Assembly (NCBI GenBank): GCA_028281045.1
Contig: JANQKP010000009.1
Span: 50,508 to 114,507, forward strand
DNA from: Candidatus Altimarinota bacterium
GTDB taxonomy: Bacteria; Patescibacteriota; Gracilibacteria; UM-FILTER-43-11
Direction: 5' to 3'
Length of the DNA stretch: 64,000 nucleotides
A program made the position numbers and the translations under genes. The number at the start of each line of letters is the position of its first letter. Position 1 is the stretch's first letter. Below are positions 50,562-59,044 of this stretch, one piece after another. The notes below the pieces were generated by a model. It saw only the letters and a program-made list of their open reading frames with translations, searched no databases and had not been told where the DNA came from.

Positions 50562-51761
50562 ATGGATTTAAACAATGCTGCACCACTGGCAGACCGCATG
50601 CGGCCTAAAACCCTTCAAGACTTCTTTGGACAAGAGGAGCTTATTGGTGAAGGAAAATTCCTGAGAAAAGCCATAGAAACTGGTAGCGTGCCCAGTATGA
50701 TTTTCTGGGGACCTCCAGGAAGTGGTAAAACCACACTCGCTTCTATTATCGCAGAGAAAACTGAAAGCGATTTCATTAAACTCAGCGCTGTAGGCAGTGG
50801 AGTTAAGGAGCTACGTGAAGTTATAGACCGCGCAGGAGAAAACAAGCGCCTAGGCACTAAGACTATTCTATTTATAGATGAAATCCATCGTTGGAATAAA
50901 AGCCAACAAGATGGATTACTGCCTCATGTAGAAAGCGGACTTATTAGGCTCATTGGAGCCACCACAGAAAACCCAAGCTTTGAGGTAAATAGCGCCCTGG
51001 TTTCTCGCTCTAGAGTCTTTGTACTTCAAAGACACACTGAAGAAAGCCTTATAAATATTCTTAAAAGAGCCATTAAAGATAAAGAAAATGGACTGGGGCA
51101 ATTTAAAGTTAAAATTGGAGACAGTGAGCTGAGTCTCATTGCCCACCTAAGCAATGGAGACGCCCGCGCTGCTTTAAATACCTTAGAAATCTGCACAGAA
51201 AGTAGCAAGATTGTAAATGAAGAAATTGTTAAAGATGCACTTCAAAAGAGTCATCTTATGTATGACAAAGATGGTGAAGAGCATTACAACATTATATCTG
51301 CGCTCCATAAAAGTCTCCGTGGAGGAGACGGGCATGCAGGCCTATACTGGCTCGCTCGCATGTTAGAAGGCGGTGAAGACCCTACTTATATTGCCAGAAG
51401 ATTGCTTAGATTCGCTGCAGAAGATGTGGGTGTGGCAGATAACTTTGCCACCGTACTGGCCAACAGCGTATTTGAATCTTGCCAAAAGATTGGCATGCCA
51501 GAATGTGAAGTACATTTAGCACAGCTTGTGATTTACTTAGCGCATGCCAAGAAAAGTATTGCCGCCTACAAAGGTTATAAAGCCGCTAAGATAGATGTAA
51601 AAACTCATGGAAACCTAGGAGTGCCACTGCATATTAGAAATGCTCCAACTCAGCTTATGAAAGACCTGGGCTATGGGAAAGGATACAAATACACCCCTGT
51701 GGAAGATTCTAGCGACCAAGAATATTTCCCAGATGAGCTTAAAGGAAAGAAATACTATTAA
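50562..51761 (+). CDS. rarA: Replication-associated recombination protein A (AAA+ ATPase)
   Basis: 399 residues. PLADRMRPKTLQDFFGQEEL, Walker A GPPGSGKTT at 50-58, Walker B FIDEIHRWNKSQQDGLLPHVE, IGATTENPSFEVNSALVSRS, sensor 2 and the tetramerisation domain ending in LGYGKGYKYTP. Works with stalled replication forks. Stop overlaps the dinG stop by four bases. Confidence 0.96.
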   Translation: MDLNNAAPLADRMRPKTLQDFFGQEELIGEGKFLRKAIETGSVPSMIFWGPPGSGKTTLASIIAEKTESDFIKLSAVGSGVKELREVIDRAGENKRLGTKTILFIDEIHRWNKSQQDGLLPHVESGLIRLIGATTENPSFEVNSALVSRSRVFVLQRHTEESLINILKRAIKDKENGLGQFKVKIGDSELSLIAHLSNGDARAALNTLEICTESSKIVNEEIVKDALQKSHLMYDKDGEEHYNIISALHKSLRGGDGHAGLYWLARMLEGGEDPTYIARRLLRFAAEDVGVADNFATVLANSVFESCQKIGMPECEVHLAQLVIYLAHAKKSIAAYKGYKAAKIDVKTHGNLGVPLHIRNAPTQLMKDLGYGKGYKYTPVEDSSDQEYFPDELKGKKYY

Positions 51762-54550
51762 TTTTCTTTAGCAAACTGGAGCCACTCGTACGTTTTCTCT
51801 GGAATATCCATAAGAGGAGCTTCTTCTATAGTTACATTTGGCAAGGCTTTTAAGAATAGTTTTCCATATTCTTTGGTAAGACAGCGGTTATCTAGCACCA
51901 CCATCACTCCGTAGTCTTTTTGACTACGTATTAGGCGTCCAAAGCCTTGTCTAAAGCGAAGTACCGCGCGTGGCACAGAGTATTCGAAGAAAGCATTTCC
52001 AAAGAGCTCTGAGCGAGCTTTAACTATAGGGTCATTTGGCATATCAAATGGCAGCTTGTGAATCACAAGCGTAGAAAGCGCATCGCCTTTAATGTCCACC
52101 CCTTCCCAGAAAGAAGACGTTCCAAATAAGGCAGATCGATGTGCTGCACCTAAGAAGGCTTTTAGTATTTTATTACGTCCTCCAGAAATCCCTTGAGCCA
52201 GAAGTGTAGTACCTGTACTTTGCAGCGGCTCCATAAGCGCTAAGTACAAGGTTTCTATAGCTCTATACGAAGTAAAAAGGCCAAGCATATTCCCCTTCAC
52301 GGCTTCAATAAGCTGGGCAAAGAAAGGGGTGAGCTCTTCCATGCTCTTAGGTGATGTCACTGGCATAGTGTCATTCGGTAGCATCACATACGTTTGCGTT
52401 TCAAAATCATATGGAGAACTTAAAATAAGTTCTTCAAATTTAGTATCTAGTGAAAGCATGCGACGCATGTAAGTGAACGGATGTTGCTCTGCCTCATTGA
52501 ATCCTTCTTGTTGTAATTTAATCGCTAGCGTTGCTGAGGTTAACACAATAGAGGTCTTCTGATCATAAAGCTCTGTTTTAAGGATTTCTCCAGCCAGTAT
52601 AGGCGCCACGTGAATCGCTACACGCCCTTGGTAATCTGAAGTCATCCAACGGATCCATTTACCCCCATCTTCTTCACCAGAGAAGAAGTGTTTTAAGTGA
52701 GAAAGCTGCTCTGCGAGCTGTTCTATTTCTTGCATGAGTTCATCCACGAACTCATCTTGCTCTGGAAACTCTTGTTCTTCAGCCAGTAGCAGAGCAGAGC
52801 TGAAATCTTTTAGTTTTTTCAGCCATGCATTTAGTTTTTTAGAAAACGTTTCTGAAGTTTCTGTTAAATTCATCCATTCTTCTGTGCCCAGAATAATACG
52901 ATCTACCAATAGATTTTCTACGTAGCCAGAATCTGGAACGTTGCGGTTTACGAACATGGCAATCACGCTGAACACGTTTTCTACTAGGCCTTTCATACCT
53001 TCAATATCCTCTAAAAGAGGATCTATATGCTCAAAAGCAGATTGATTCACAAAAAGAGTGCCTTCAAAGCGACGCGTAAGATCTTCTAAGTGATTTTTAA
53101 TGACTTTGAGCGGCAATAAGATATTATCTTCTCTCATTTCGATGCCGTAGGCCTTGGTGGCCACTTCTTCGAAATGATGTGCCTCATCTACAACCAAGTA
53201 TTGATAATCTGGAAGCAGTGCATTGCCAGATTGTAAATCAGCACAAAGCAGTGCGTGATTTACAATAATAATATCTGCATCTTCTGCTTTTTGTCTGGCT
53301 CTGTGCAAGTAACAATCTCCGTAAGCCTTACATTTTTGTGGGCTACAGTGATTTTTATCGCTACAAAGTTCAAAATTCCAAAGCGGCAGTTCATGCCGAG
53401 CCAAATGAATCTCTGTGCTGTCTCCGGTATTCGTTTTTTGCACCCAAATTAAAATCTTAGCCAGAAGAATCGCTTCATCTACAGTGAAGCGAGGGCGTCT
53501 TTTAAACTCAGCGAGCCTACGTAGACATAAATAATGACTACGTCCTTTTAAAAGCGCTACGCTTACGCCTTTGTGGTTCGTGCCGTTCTTATAAATCTGA
53601 TGAAGTAGTGGAATGTCTTTTTCAAAGAGTTGCTGTTGCAGATTCACCGTGTTTGTAGAAATCACCACTTTGCTTTTATTGGCTATAGCGCGCTCTGCCG
53701 CAGGGATTAAGTAAGCCAGGGACTTTCCTACTCCTGTGGGAGCTTCACAAATCAGGTGATAGCCTTCTTGAAAAGCACTCGCCACGGCTTGTGACATTTC
53801 TACTTGTTGATGACGTTGTTCATAATCTTCCCAGAATTTAGAAAGCACTCCATCATCTCCAAAAACTTCCATTACTTCTAGAGATTTTTTAACTCCAAAA
53901 GACTCTGTCATATTCAGCGCCTCTTCTTTGGAAACATGCTTAGAAGTGCTGCTACCCCCGGTGGCTTCTTTGAATAAAGCTAGGCCATCCCATGGGGATT
54001 TTTCCAGTTGTTCTTCAATTTCTGTCACCACGCGTTTTGGAAGCTTATTTATAGCTTTCCAAATATGTTCAAAAACCTGCACGGTAGCTTCTACATCAGC
54101 CATAGCCCTATGGGCATTGGCGTGTTTAATTTTAAAATCGTCTGAAAGCGATTCTAAGCTATAGCTCGCAAGATCTGGGAACATCATTTGCGCCAGCGGA
54201 ATGGTGTCTAAAACTCCAAGGGTGGTGCTTAGATTAAATCCTTTTTCTTTAATAAAGCCCACATCAAAAGGGGCATTATGTGCCACTAAATAAGCACCTT
54301 TAATCAGTTCATTCGCCTCTGTGAACACCTCTCTTTGGTCTCGCCCTTCTTCTTGAAGCATTTTGTCTGTGATTCCTGTGATCACCTGGATGATTTTCTC
54401 CAGTGGTTCATCTCGTTTAATGAGCGCATCTAAGCGTTTCACTTCTTCCCCTTCTTCATAGCGAATCATTGCAATCTCAATGATATCGCTTTTTTTAGGA
54501 TCTAGGCCGCTGGTTTCCAAGTCGAAAACGACAAAAGGCTTCTTAAACAT
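51758..54550 (-). CDS. dinG: DinG-family helicase with N-terminal DnaQ-like exonuclease
   Basis: 930 residues. Exonuclease domain 5-165: FDLETSGLDP, VAHNAPFDVGF, HRAMADVEAT (DEDDh set complete). XPD-like helicase from about 245: Walker A APTGVGKS (270-277), four-Cys iron-sulphur set C343, C397 or C403, C408, C414 (GRSHYLC, CKAYGDC), DEAH 456-459, and motif VI VLRFRQGFGRLIR. A 5'-3' helicase unwinding R-loops or forks; the exonuclease fusion occurs in Firmicutes DinG too. Confidence 0.94.
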   Translation of the reverse strand: MFKKPFVVFDLETSGLDPKKSDIIEIAMIRYEEGEEVKRLDALIKRDEPLEKIIQVITGITDKMLQEEGRDQREVFTEANELIKGAYLVAHNAPFDVGFIKEKGFNLSTTLGVLDTIPLAQMMFPDLASYSLESLSDDFKIKHANAHRAMADVEATVQVFEHIWKAINKLPKRVVTEIEEQLEKSPWDGLALFKEATGGSSTSKHVSKEEALNMTESFGVKKSLEVMEVFGDDGVLSKFWEDYEQRHQQVEMSQAVASAFQEGYHLICEAPTGVGKSLAYLIPAAERAIANKSKVVISTNTVNLQQQLFEKDIPLLHQIYKNGTNHKGVSVALLKGRSHYLCLRRLAEFKRRPRFTVDEAILLAKILIWVQKTNTGDSTEIHLARHELPLWNFELCSDKNHCSPQKCKAYGDCYLHRARQKAEDADIIIVNHALLCADLQSGNALLPDYQYLVVDEAHHFEEVATKAYGIEMREDNILLPLKVIKNHLEDLTRRFEGTLFVNQSAFEHIDPLLEDIEGMKGLVENVFSVIAMFVNRNVPDSGYVENLLVDRIILGTEEWMNLTETSETFSKKLNAWLKKLKDFSSALLLAEEQEFPEQDEFVDELMQEIEQLAEQLSHLKHFFSGEEDGGKWIRWMTSDYQGRVAIHVAPILAGEILKTELYDQKTSIVLTSATLAIKLQQEGFNEAEQHPFTYMRRMLSLDTKFEELILSSPYDFETQTYVMLPNDTMPVTSPKSMEELTPFFAQLIEAVKGNMLGLFTSYRAIETLYLALMEPLQSTGTTLLAQGISGGRNKILKAFLGAAHRSALFGTSSFWEGVDIKGDALSTLVIHKLPFDMPNDPIVKARSELFGNAFFEYSVPRAVLRFRQGFGRLIRSQKDYGVMVVLDNRCLTKEYGKLFLKALPNVTIEEAPLMDIPEKTYEWLQFAKEN

Positions 54551-54586
54551 AGTAGGTACTATTGTAAGGAACTTATTTGAATTCTT

Positions 54587-55516
54587 CTAGAGAACTTTAT
54601 CTAAAATATCTTTTAATTTATCGGCTGAGGCTTGTAGCTTTTTTTCTTCTTCAGCCGTTAAATCTACCTTCCACACTTTTTCTACTCCAGAGCGCCCAAT
54701 AACAGCAGGCACCCCTAGGCTAATACCGGTAATGCCATAGTCTTTTCCAGGTTCTGTAGAAATAGGAAGAATACGCTGTTCATCTTGCATAATGGCTTCC
54801 ACAATTTCAGTGGCTACTACTCCAATACCGTAATACGTAGCCTTTTTACGCTTTATGATTTCATAGGCTTTTTCACGGGTGCTTTTTTCAATGGCATCCA
54901 TCTGTTTTTTAGAAAGTAATTCACTTGCTGGCACTGTAGAAACATTCACCGTGCTCCAAGCGGTGAATTCAGTGTCTCCATGTTCTCCAAGCACGTAACC
55001 ATGTACATTGTGCAGGTTTACATCGAGTTCTTCACTAATACTGTGGCGTAATCTTGAGGTGTCTAAACTGGTTCCACTTCCAAGCACTTGGCCACTTGGT
55101 AAATCTATTTCTTTAGAGCCAATGTAAGTAAGAATATCTACAGGATTAGAAATAATAAGCACCACCGTATCTTGTCGTAATTTACCCATACCTTTAATAA
55201 GGCTTCTTAAAATACCCACGTTAGTATTTACAAGGTCTAGCCTGGTTTGCCCAGGTTTTTGGGCTGCTCCTGCAGTAATTACAATAATATCTACATCACC
55301 GCAGTCTTTTAGGGTTCCTTGGCTTACATGTCCGGTTTCGGTTCCAATTAAGGCGTCTGTTAAATCCATTACCTCACCTTCTTCACGTTCTTCACTGGCG
55401 TCTATCATAATAAGTTCTGCAGCAAGGCCTTTAATCATAGCCGCATATGCGAAAGAAGAACCGACCATTCCGGTTCCAACGACAGCGATGCGTGTTCTTT
55501 TAGTTTCTCTTTTCAT
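54587..55516 (-). CDS. ldh: L-lactate dehydrogenase
   Basis: 309 residues. NAD site AVVGTGMVGSSFAYA with Asp in MIDASEE; substrate loop GAAQKPGQTRLDL with Gln where malate dehydrogenases have Arg; ISNPVDILTYI, LDTSRLRHSISEEL and catalytic His in YVLGEHGDTEF. So pyruvate is reduced to lactate, regenerating NAD+ in a fermentative life style. No clear promoter of its own in the 22 bases before the hairpin; it lies directly downstream of the structured RNA region. Confidence 0.95.
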   Translation of the reverse strand: MKRETKRTRIAVVGTGMVGSSFAYAAMIKGLAAELIMIDASEEREEGEVMDLTDALIGTETGHVSQGTLKDCGDVDIIVITAGAAQKPGQTRLDLVNTNVGILRSLIKGMGKLRQDTVVLIISNPVDILTYIGSKEIDLPSGQVLGSGTSLDTSRLRHSISEELDVNLHNVHGYVLGEHGDTEFTAWSTVNVSTVPASELLSKKQMDAIEKSTREKAYEIIKRKKATYYGIGVVATEIVEAIMQDEQRILPISTEPGKDYGITGISLGVPAVIGRSGVEKVWKVDLTAEEEKKLQASADKLKDILDKVL

Positions 55517-55538
55517 GTCTTTAGTTTAACAAAGAAAT

Positions 55539-56133
55539 GGCGGGGGATCTATACGTGTAACGATGCTAATTGTGTCACACAGATCCCCCGCCGGGTTGAA
55601 CGGACAGATAACACGCAGCAAGCTGATGCTATCTGAAACCTGAATGCGGATGAAAATAGGGCGGGACCCTGTTTTATCTTTATCAAGGAGGAGTGGGTCG
55701 CGCAAACCCTATCCCCATCCGCAAAAAATAGGTAGGTCCGAGCGGAACGCATTTGGCAGCCCCCTGCCACGTTAAAATGCTCGAACCTACAAAGAATATG
55801 GCAGGAATGATCGGTTGGCCTCGTACGCGCCAACGAGTTGAAGACCAACTAAGGGATGATCACCCCTGCCAAAAGAAGCAGGCGATGTGAAAGCGGTGGG
55901 GAGTGATACGAAGGGTCGTAAGTAGCCTTCACACCGCCTGCGAAATATTTAGTATGACCGGGGTGGGGATGTAACCCACCAAACTATGTCTCAAGTACGC
56001 TCCATGAAAAACTCAAGAACTTTGGCTAGCCAGTTGGGGAAGGAGGGGGATACTTACCCAAACAACCAAACCCTTTGTGCACTGCAACGTTGGGATAGAC
56101 CGGTCAAAAAAAGACATGTGTAAAAGAACATGG
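55539..56133 (-). ncRNA. Large highly structured RNA, unassigned, about 600 nt
   Basis: No believable protein gene. The region is a chain of strong stems (plus coordinates): 55539-55550 with 55581-55592 (12 bp); 55605-55610 with 55630-55635; 55646-55652 with 55716-55722, containing 55656-55661/55707-55712; 55732-55743 with 55779-55790 (11 of 12), containing 55755-55759/55764-55768; 55800-55805 with 55865-55870; 55878-55884 with 55935-55941, containing 55886-55891/55928-55933; 55962-55967 with 55975-55980; and a long-range 55956-55961 with 56100-56105. Strand is inferred from the minus promoter at 56140-56167. The last stem is followed by ATTTCTTTG and may terminate. No match to RNase P, tmRNA, 6S or SRP motifs that I can see. 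Confidence 0.7.
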
Positions 56134-56139
56134 GTGTTT

Positions 56140-56167
56140 ATTGTAACAAATTTTTTAAATTCGTCAA
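56140..56167 (-). promoter_or_regulatory. Promoter of the structured RNA
   Basis: Minus strand: TTGACG (56167-56162), 16-bp spacer, TACAAT (56145-56140), directly after the proB-like stop. Start near 56133. Confidence 0.75.
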
Positions 56168-57061
56168 CTAACCCGCTTGTCTTGGAAGAATAACAGTTCC
56201 TCGACTGAAGTCTCCATTTGCTGCATCTATAATAGCGCCAGCTTCTTTTTCACTTGTAATAAAGGTGGTAATACCATGATCGCCTGCCAGTCTTGCTGCT
56301 CTTGCCTTACTTCCCAGGCCTCCATTACTGTCGTCACCAGCCTCACTGTAATCGTGCTCTTTAATCCAGCTTTCATCAAGTTCATCGTGACTTAAGCGAT
56401 CAATACGCTCTGCCTTTTCAGCTTCTCTTACCGGGTGTCCCCCCTCAAAGAAGCCTCCTACTTCTGTAATGAATATAAGTAGGTCTGCTCGAGTCTCCAT
56501 GGCCACTTGCACGCTCATCCCATCGTTATCACCATGAGTAGTTTCACTAATTTCCTGACGAGCCTGGGTATCATCTTCATTTCCAATGAATACTTGCCCT
56601 GCTCTCAGGGTGTTATCCATATAAGCATTCGCGTCCTTTCTGGTCATCTCGTCTGAAAAACTACGAGGGGTAATAAGTTTTTGCCCCACCAAAATTCTAG
56701 GAATTAAGTTCGGTTGAGAAAATCCATTTTTCCAAACTTGCATAAGATCTGCTTGTCCGAAACCTGCTGCAAATTGTTTTTTTCTTATGCTATCAAGAGA
56801 ATTCCAAACCTCTTCCAATCTGGAGTGTCCATCGTTATGAGCTTTTTCTTCAGCAATCTGATTCATAATTGCTAGCTCTCCAAGGGGTACTGCCCCAGAA
56901 CTAATAATGCCCATTTCTCTTCTCATTCTGGTAACAAGGGTATGAGCCTCGTATCCCAAGCGATTTACTACGTTCGTATTAATCACCTTAGGACTATCTG
57001 GTCCATTAAGAGTGTGGGTAATAGAGTTACTTCCAATTTTAGGAATAATTCTTTTAAACAT
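56168..57061 (-). CDS. proB: Glutamate 5-kinase-like amino acid kinase
   Basis: 297 residues without a PUA domain. Amino acid kinase motifs: IPKIGSNSITH, GIISSGAVPLGE, IGNEDDTQARQE, THGDNDGMSVQVAMETRADLLIFITEVGGFFEGGHP, GGLGSKARAARLAGDHGI. Closest to ProB, which phosphorylates glutamate on the way to proline. The attenuator with Pro codons just upstream supports this. I start at ATG 57061; an ATG at 57088 lies inside the attenuator stem. No proA in the window. Confidence 0.82.
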   Translation of the reverse strand: MFKRIIPKIGSNSITHTLNGPDSPKVINTNVVNRLGYEAHTLVTRMRREMGIISSGAVPLGELAIMNQIAEEKAHNDGHSRLEEVWNSLDSIRKKQFAAGFGQADLMQVWKNGFSQPNLIPRILVGQKLITPRSFSDEMTRKDANAYMDNTLRAGQVFIGNEDDTQARQEISETTHGDNDGMSVQVAMETRADLLIFITEVGGFFEGGHPVREAEKAERIDRLSHDELDESWIKEHDYSEAGDDSNGGLGSKARAARLAGDHGITTFITSEKEAGAIIDAANGDFSRGTVILPRQAG

Positions 57062-57074
57062 TAGGGAGGCAGTT

Positions 57075-57107
57075 AAAAAATAAGCCACCGGCTGTATCAG
57101 CGGGTGG
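57075..57107 (-). terminator. Attenuator terminator (segments 3:4) before proB
   Basis: On the minus strand CCACCCGCTG (57107-57098) pairs with CAGCCGGTGG (57094-57085), 9 of 10 bp, loop of 3, followed by CTTATTTTTT (to 57075). It ends 14 bases before the proB ATG. Confidence 0.85.
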
Positions 57108-57130
57108 TTTTAAATGTTTACACAAAGAGG

Positions 57131-57151
57131 CCACCCGCGTTAGCGAGGTGG
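57131..57151 (-). promoter_or_regulatory. Attenuator segments 1:2
   Basis: Segment 1 (57151-57143, CCACCTCGC) pairs with segment 2 (57138-57131, GCGGGTGG), 8 bp with one bulge. Segment 2 is also perfectly complementary for 8 bp to segment 3 (57107-57100), giving the competing antiterminator. Confidence 0.8.
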
Positions 57152-57190
57152 AGTTGGAGCAGTAGATGCTTTAAAACTTGTGTAAGTCAT
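57140..57190 (-). CDS. Proline-rich leader peptide (16 residues)
   Basis: ATG 57190 to TAA 57140: MTYTSFKASTAPTPPR. Three of the last five codons are Pro, and they lie in attenuator segment 1, with the stop in the loop before segment 2. This is the classical arrangement for ribosome-mediated attenuation by the cognate amino acid. Confidence 0.75.
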   Translation of the reverse strand: MTYTSFKASTAPTPPR

Positions 57191-57199
57191 AGTACCCCT

Positions 57200-57227
57200 A
57201 TTTTAGCGTAAAATATGGGTTTGTCAA
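57200..57227 (-). promoter_or_regulatory. Promoter of the leader peptide-proB transcript
   Basis: Minus strand: TTGACA (57227-57222), 16-bp spacer, TAAAAT (57205-57200). Start expected a few bases before the leader ATG. Confidence 0.8.
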
Positions 57228-57254
57228 GAGCTGGTAATTGCAGGGCTTTTGAGC

Positions 57255-57260
57255 TATAAT
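57255..57260 (+). promoter_or_regulatory. -10 of the DUF4012 operon
   Basis: TATAAT 20 bases before ATG 57281; only a weak -35 (TGGTAA at 17 bp). Divergent from the proB promoter. Confidence 0.5.
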
Positions 57261-57280
57261 CCATGAGCTAAATAAAACCT

Positions 57281-59044
57281 ATGGTTGGATACAGTCCATA
57301 CAAACACAGAAGCAAGCCAAAAAAGAAAATCGGCTTTAAGCTCCCTAGAATTAAGTTAGGAGGCGGAGCCAAAAAATGGCTCTCTATTATAATAGGAGTG
57401 CTTATTGCCCTATTTATAATAGTGTATTTGTCACTGGGACAACTTCGCTTTTTTGCGAATCACTACTTTGGACTCACTTTCTTTAGCAAAGACTATCTTA
57501 TTCTGCTCCAAAACGATTATGAACTTAGACCAACCGGTGGATTTATTACTGGATTTGGAAAAGTAAGCACTTTCCTTGGAAACGTAGGAGATATCAGCTT
57601 CCAGAATTCTTACGATATCGATACCGATCAATATGTAGAACCTCCGTATCCACACGAAGAGCTTCTTAAAAATGAATGGTATGCGGGTTACACCTTCCGG
57701 GATGCTAACTGGGATCCAGATTTTCCAAGATCTGCAAATACCCTACTCAATTTCTATAACGCGAAGCTTGAAGATGAAGATGTAGACGGAATTGTGGTGA
57801 TTAATTTCAGCATGATGGAAGATCTTGTAGATGCACTTGGAGGCATTGAGATTAAAGGAGAAAAAGTAACCAGTGACAGACTATTCTCTGAACTTGAATT
57901 TGAAGTAAACAATATAGATAGGCACAGTGAAGAAGCGCTAGCCAATAGAAAAAATATTCTTGGAGAACTGGCTCCAAAGCTGATTTCTAAGATGAAACGA
58001 AATCCATTCACTTCAAGAGATGTGATTGTAAAAAGCCTGAACAATAAAAACATGTACCTGTGGTTTAAAAGCCCAGGACTGCAAAACGATATTGTAGACA
58101 AAGGTTGGGCAAATCAATTCATCGTGCCAGAAAAATCAGATTTCTTGCACGTGAATTTGGCCAATCTTGGAGCTAAAAAAGCAGACCGCTACATTGAAAC
58201 GTCTACTCACTATTTTGTAAACATTCGTAAAGAGATCCCGGAGATTACAGCGGAGGTAACTATTCGTTACCCTGGAGAAAAGAACATTCACAGCGATGAT
58301 TACAAAGGGTATCTAAGACTATATGTACCAGCAAAAGCAGACATTACCGGAGTGCCAATTGACACTCGTGAAATTGAAGAAGCAGGCCTTAAAGTGCTTG
58401 GAACCCAAGTGATTCTTCCTGCAGGAAGTAAAACCACTTTAACTTACAATTACACGCTTCCGCGTACATTACTACCAGTGAATCAGTATCTGATGCAGCT
58501 GATTAAGCAATCGGGAAGCAATATGGAATTCACGGTGCACGTAGAGACTCCAGAAGGAACCTTAGCCCGTGGAGACCTTTTCGGTTCTCGTGAAAATAGA
58601 GCCTTATTTAAAGGAAAACTGGTATCGGATACCTTCCTGGAGCTCTCTATTCTTCCAGATGAACTGCCACCTTACCCAATTGAGCAAGTCTTCGACAATA
58701 TAAACACCATCCGCATCCTTTGGAGTGAACCTATTGATGTAAGCTCTGGATCTAATCCAGACAACTACACAGTAAAAGACACAAATAGAATCAATGAAGC
58801 TAATGATGAGGTAGGCGTGATTGGAGCTAAAGTAGAACACGCTTCTCACACGGTATTAACCTTAGACGGAGTAACCGATCAACCCCTAGAACGCTACCAA
58901 ATTGAAATTAAAAATCTATTAGATCAATCTGGGAATAGAACCAGTCCAGATCCAAAATTCATCACAGCAGTTCAACGCTTTGGTCAAAAAACACAAGAGG
59001 AACCTCTGGAAGCTCAAGATATTACTGAAATCCCTGCCGAATAA
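57281..59044 (+). CDS. DUF4012 membrane-anchored protein
   Basis: 587 residues. Basic N-terminus, one membrane helix (about 34-54, WLSIIIGVLIALFIIVYLSL), then the DUF4012 domain: DYLILLQNDYELRPTGGFITGFG, NWDPDFPRSANTLLNFY, VDGIVVINFSMMEDLVDALGGIE. The last 120 residues look like a beta domain (IEQVFDNINTIRILWSEPIDV). DUF4012 proteins are common in CPR and Actinobacteria; their extracellular role is unknown. One-base overlap with the next gene. Confidence 0.9.
   Translation: MVGYSPYKHRSKPKKKIGFKLPRIKLGGGAKKWLSIIIGVLIALFIIVYLSLGQLRFFANHYFGLTFFSKDYLILLQNDYELRPTGGFITGFGKVSTFLGNVGDISFQNSYDIDTDQYVEPPYPHEELLKNEWYAGYTFRDANWDPDFPRSANTLLNFYNAKLEDEDVDGIVVINFSMMEDLVDALGGIEIKGEKVTSDRLFSELEFEVNNIDRHSEEALANRKNILGELAPKLISKMKRNPFTSRDVIVKSLNNKNMYLWFKSPGLQNDIVDKGWANQFIVPEKSDFLHVNLANLGAKKADRYIETSTHYFVNIRKEIPEITAEVTIRYPGEKNIHSDDYKGYLRLYVPAKADITGVPIDTREIEEAGLKVLGTQVILPAGSKTTLTYNYTLPRTLLPVNQYLMQLIKQSGSNMEFTVHVETPEGTLARGDLFGSRENRALFKGKLVSDTFLELSILPDELPPYPIEQVFDNINTIRILWSEPIDVSSGSNPDNYTVKDTNRINEANDEVGVIGAKVEHASHTVLTLDGVTDQPLERYQIEIKNLLDQSGNRTSPDPKFITAVQRFGQKTQEEPLEAQDITEIPAE

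Noticed and set aside
55732-55790. GGTTCGA on the minus strand, suggesting a tRNA or tmRNA T-arm
   Set aside because: No acceptor stem, D-arm or CCA follows; the hairpin belongs to the large structured RNA.
55549-55848. 99-residue minus-strand ORF in the gene-free region
   Set aside because: It lies across several GC-rich stems, has Cys/Ser/Arg-rich low-information sequence, and no start context; a by-product of the structured RNA.
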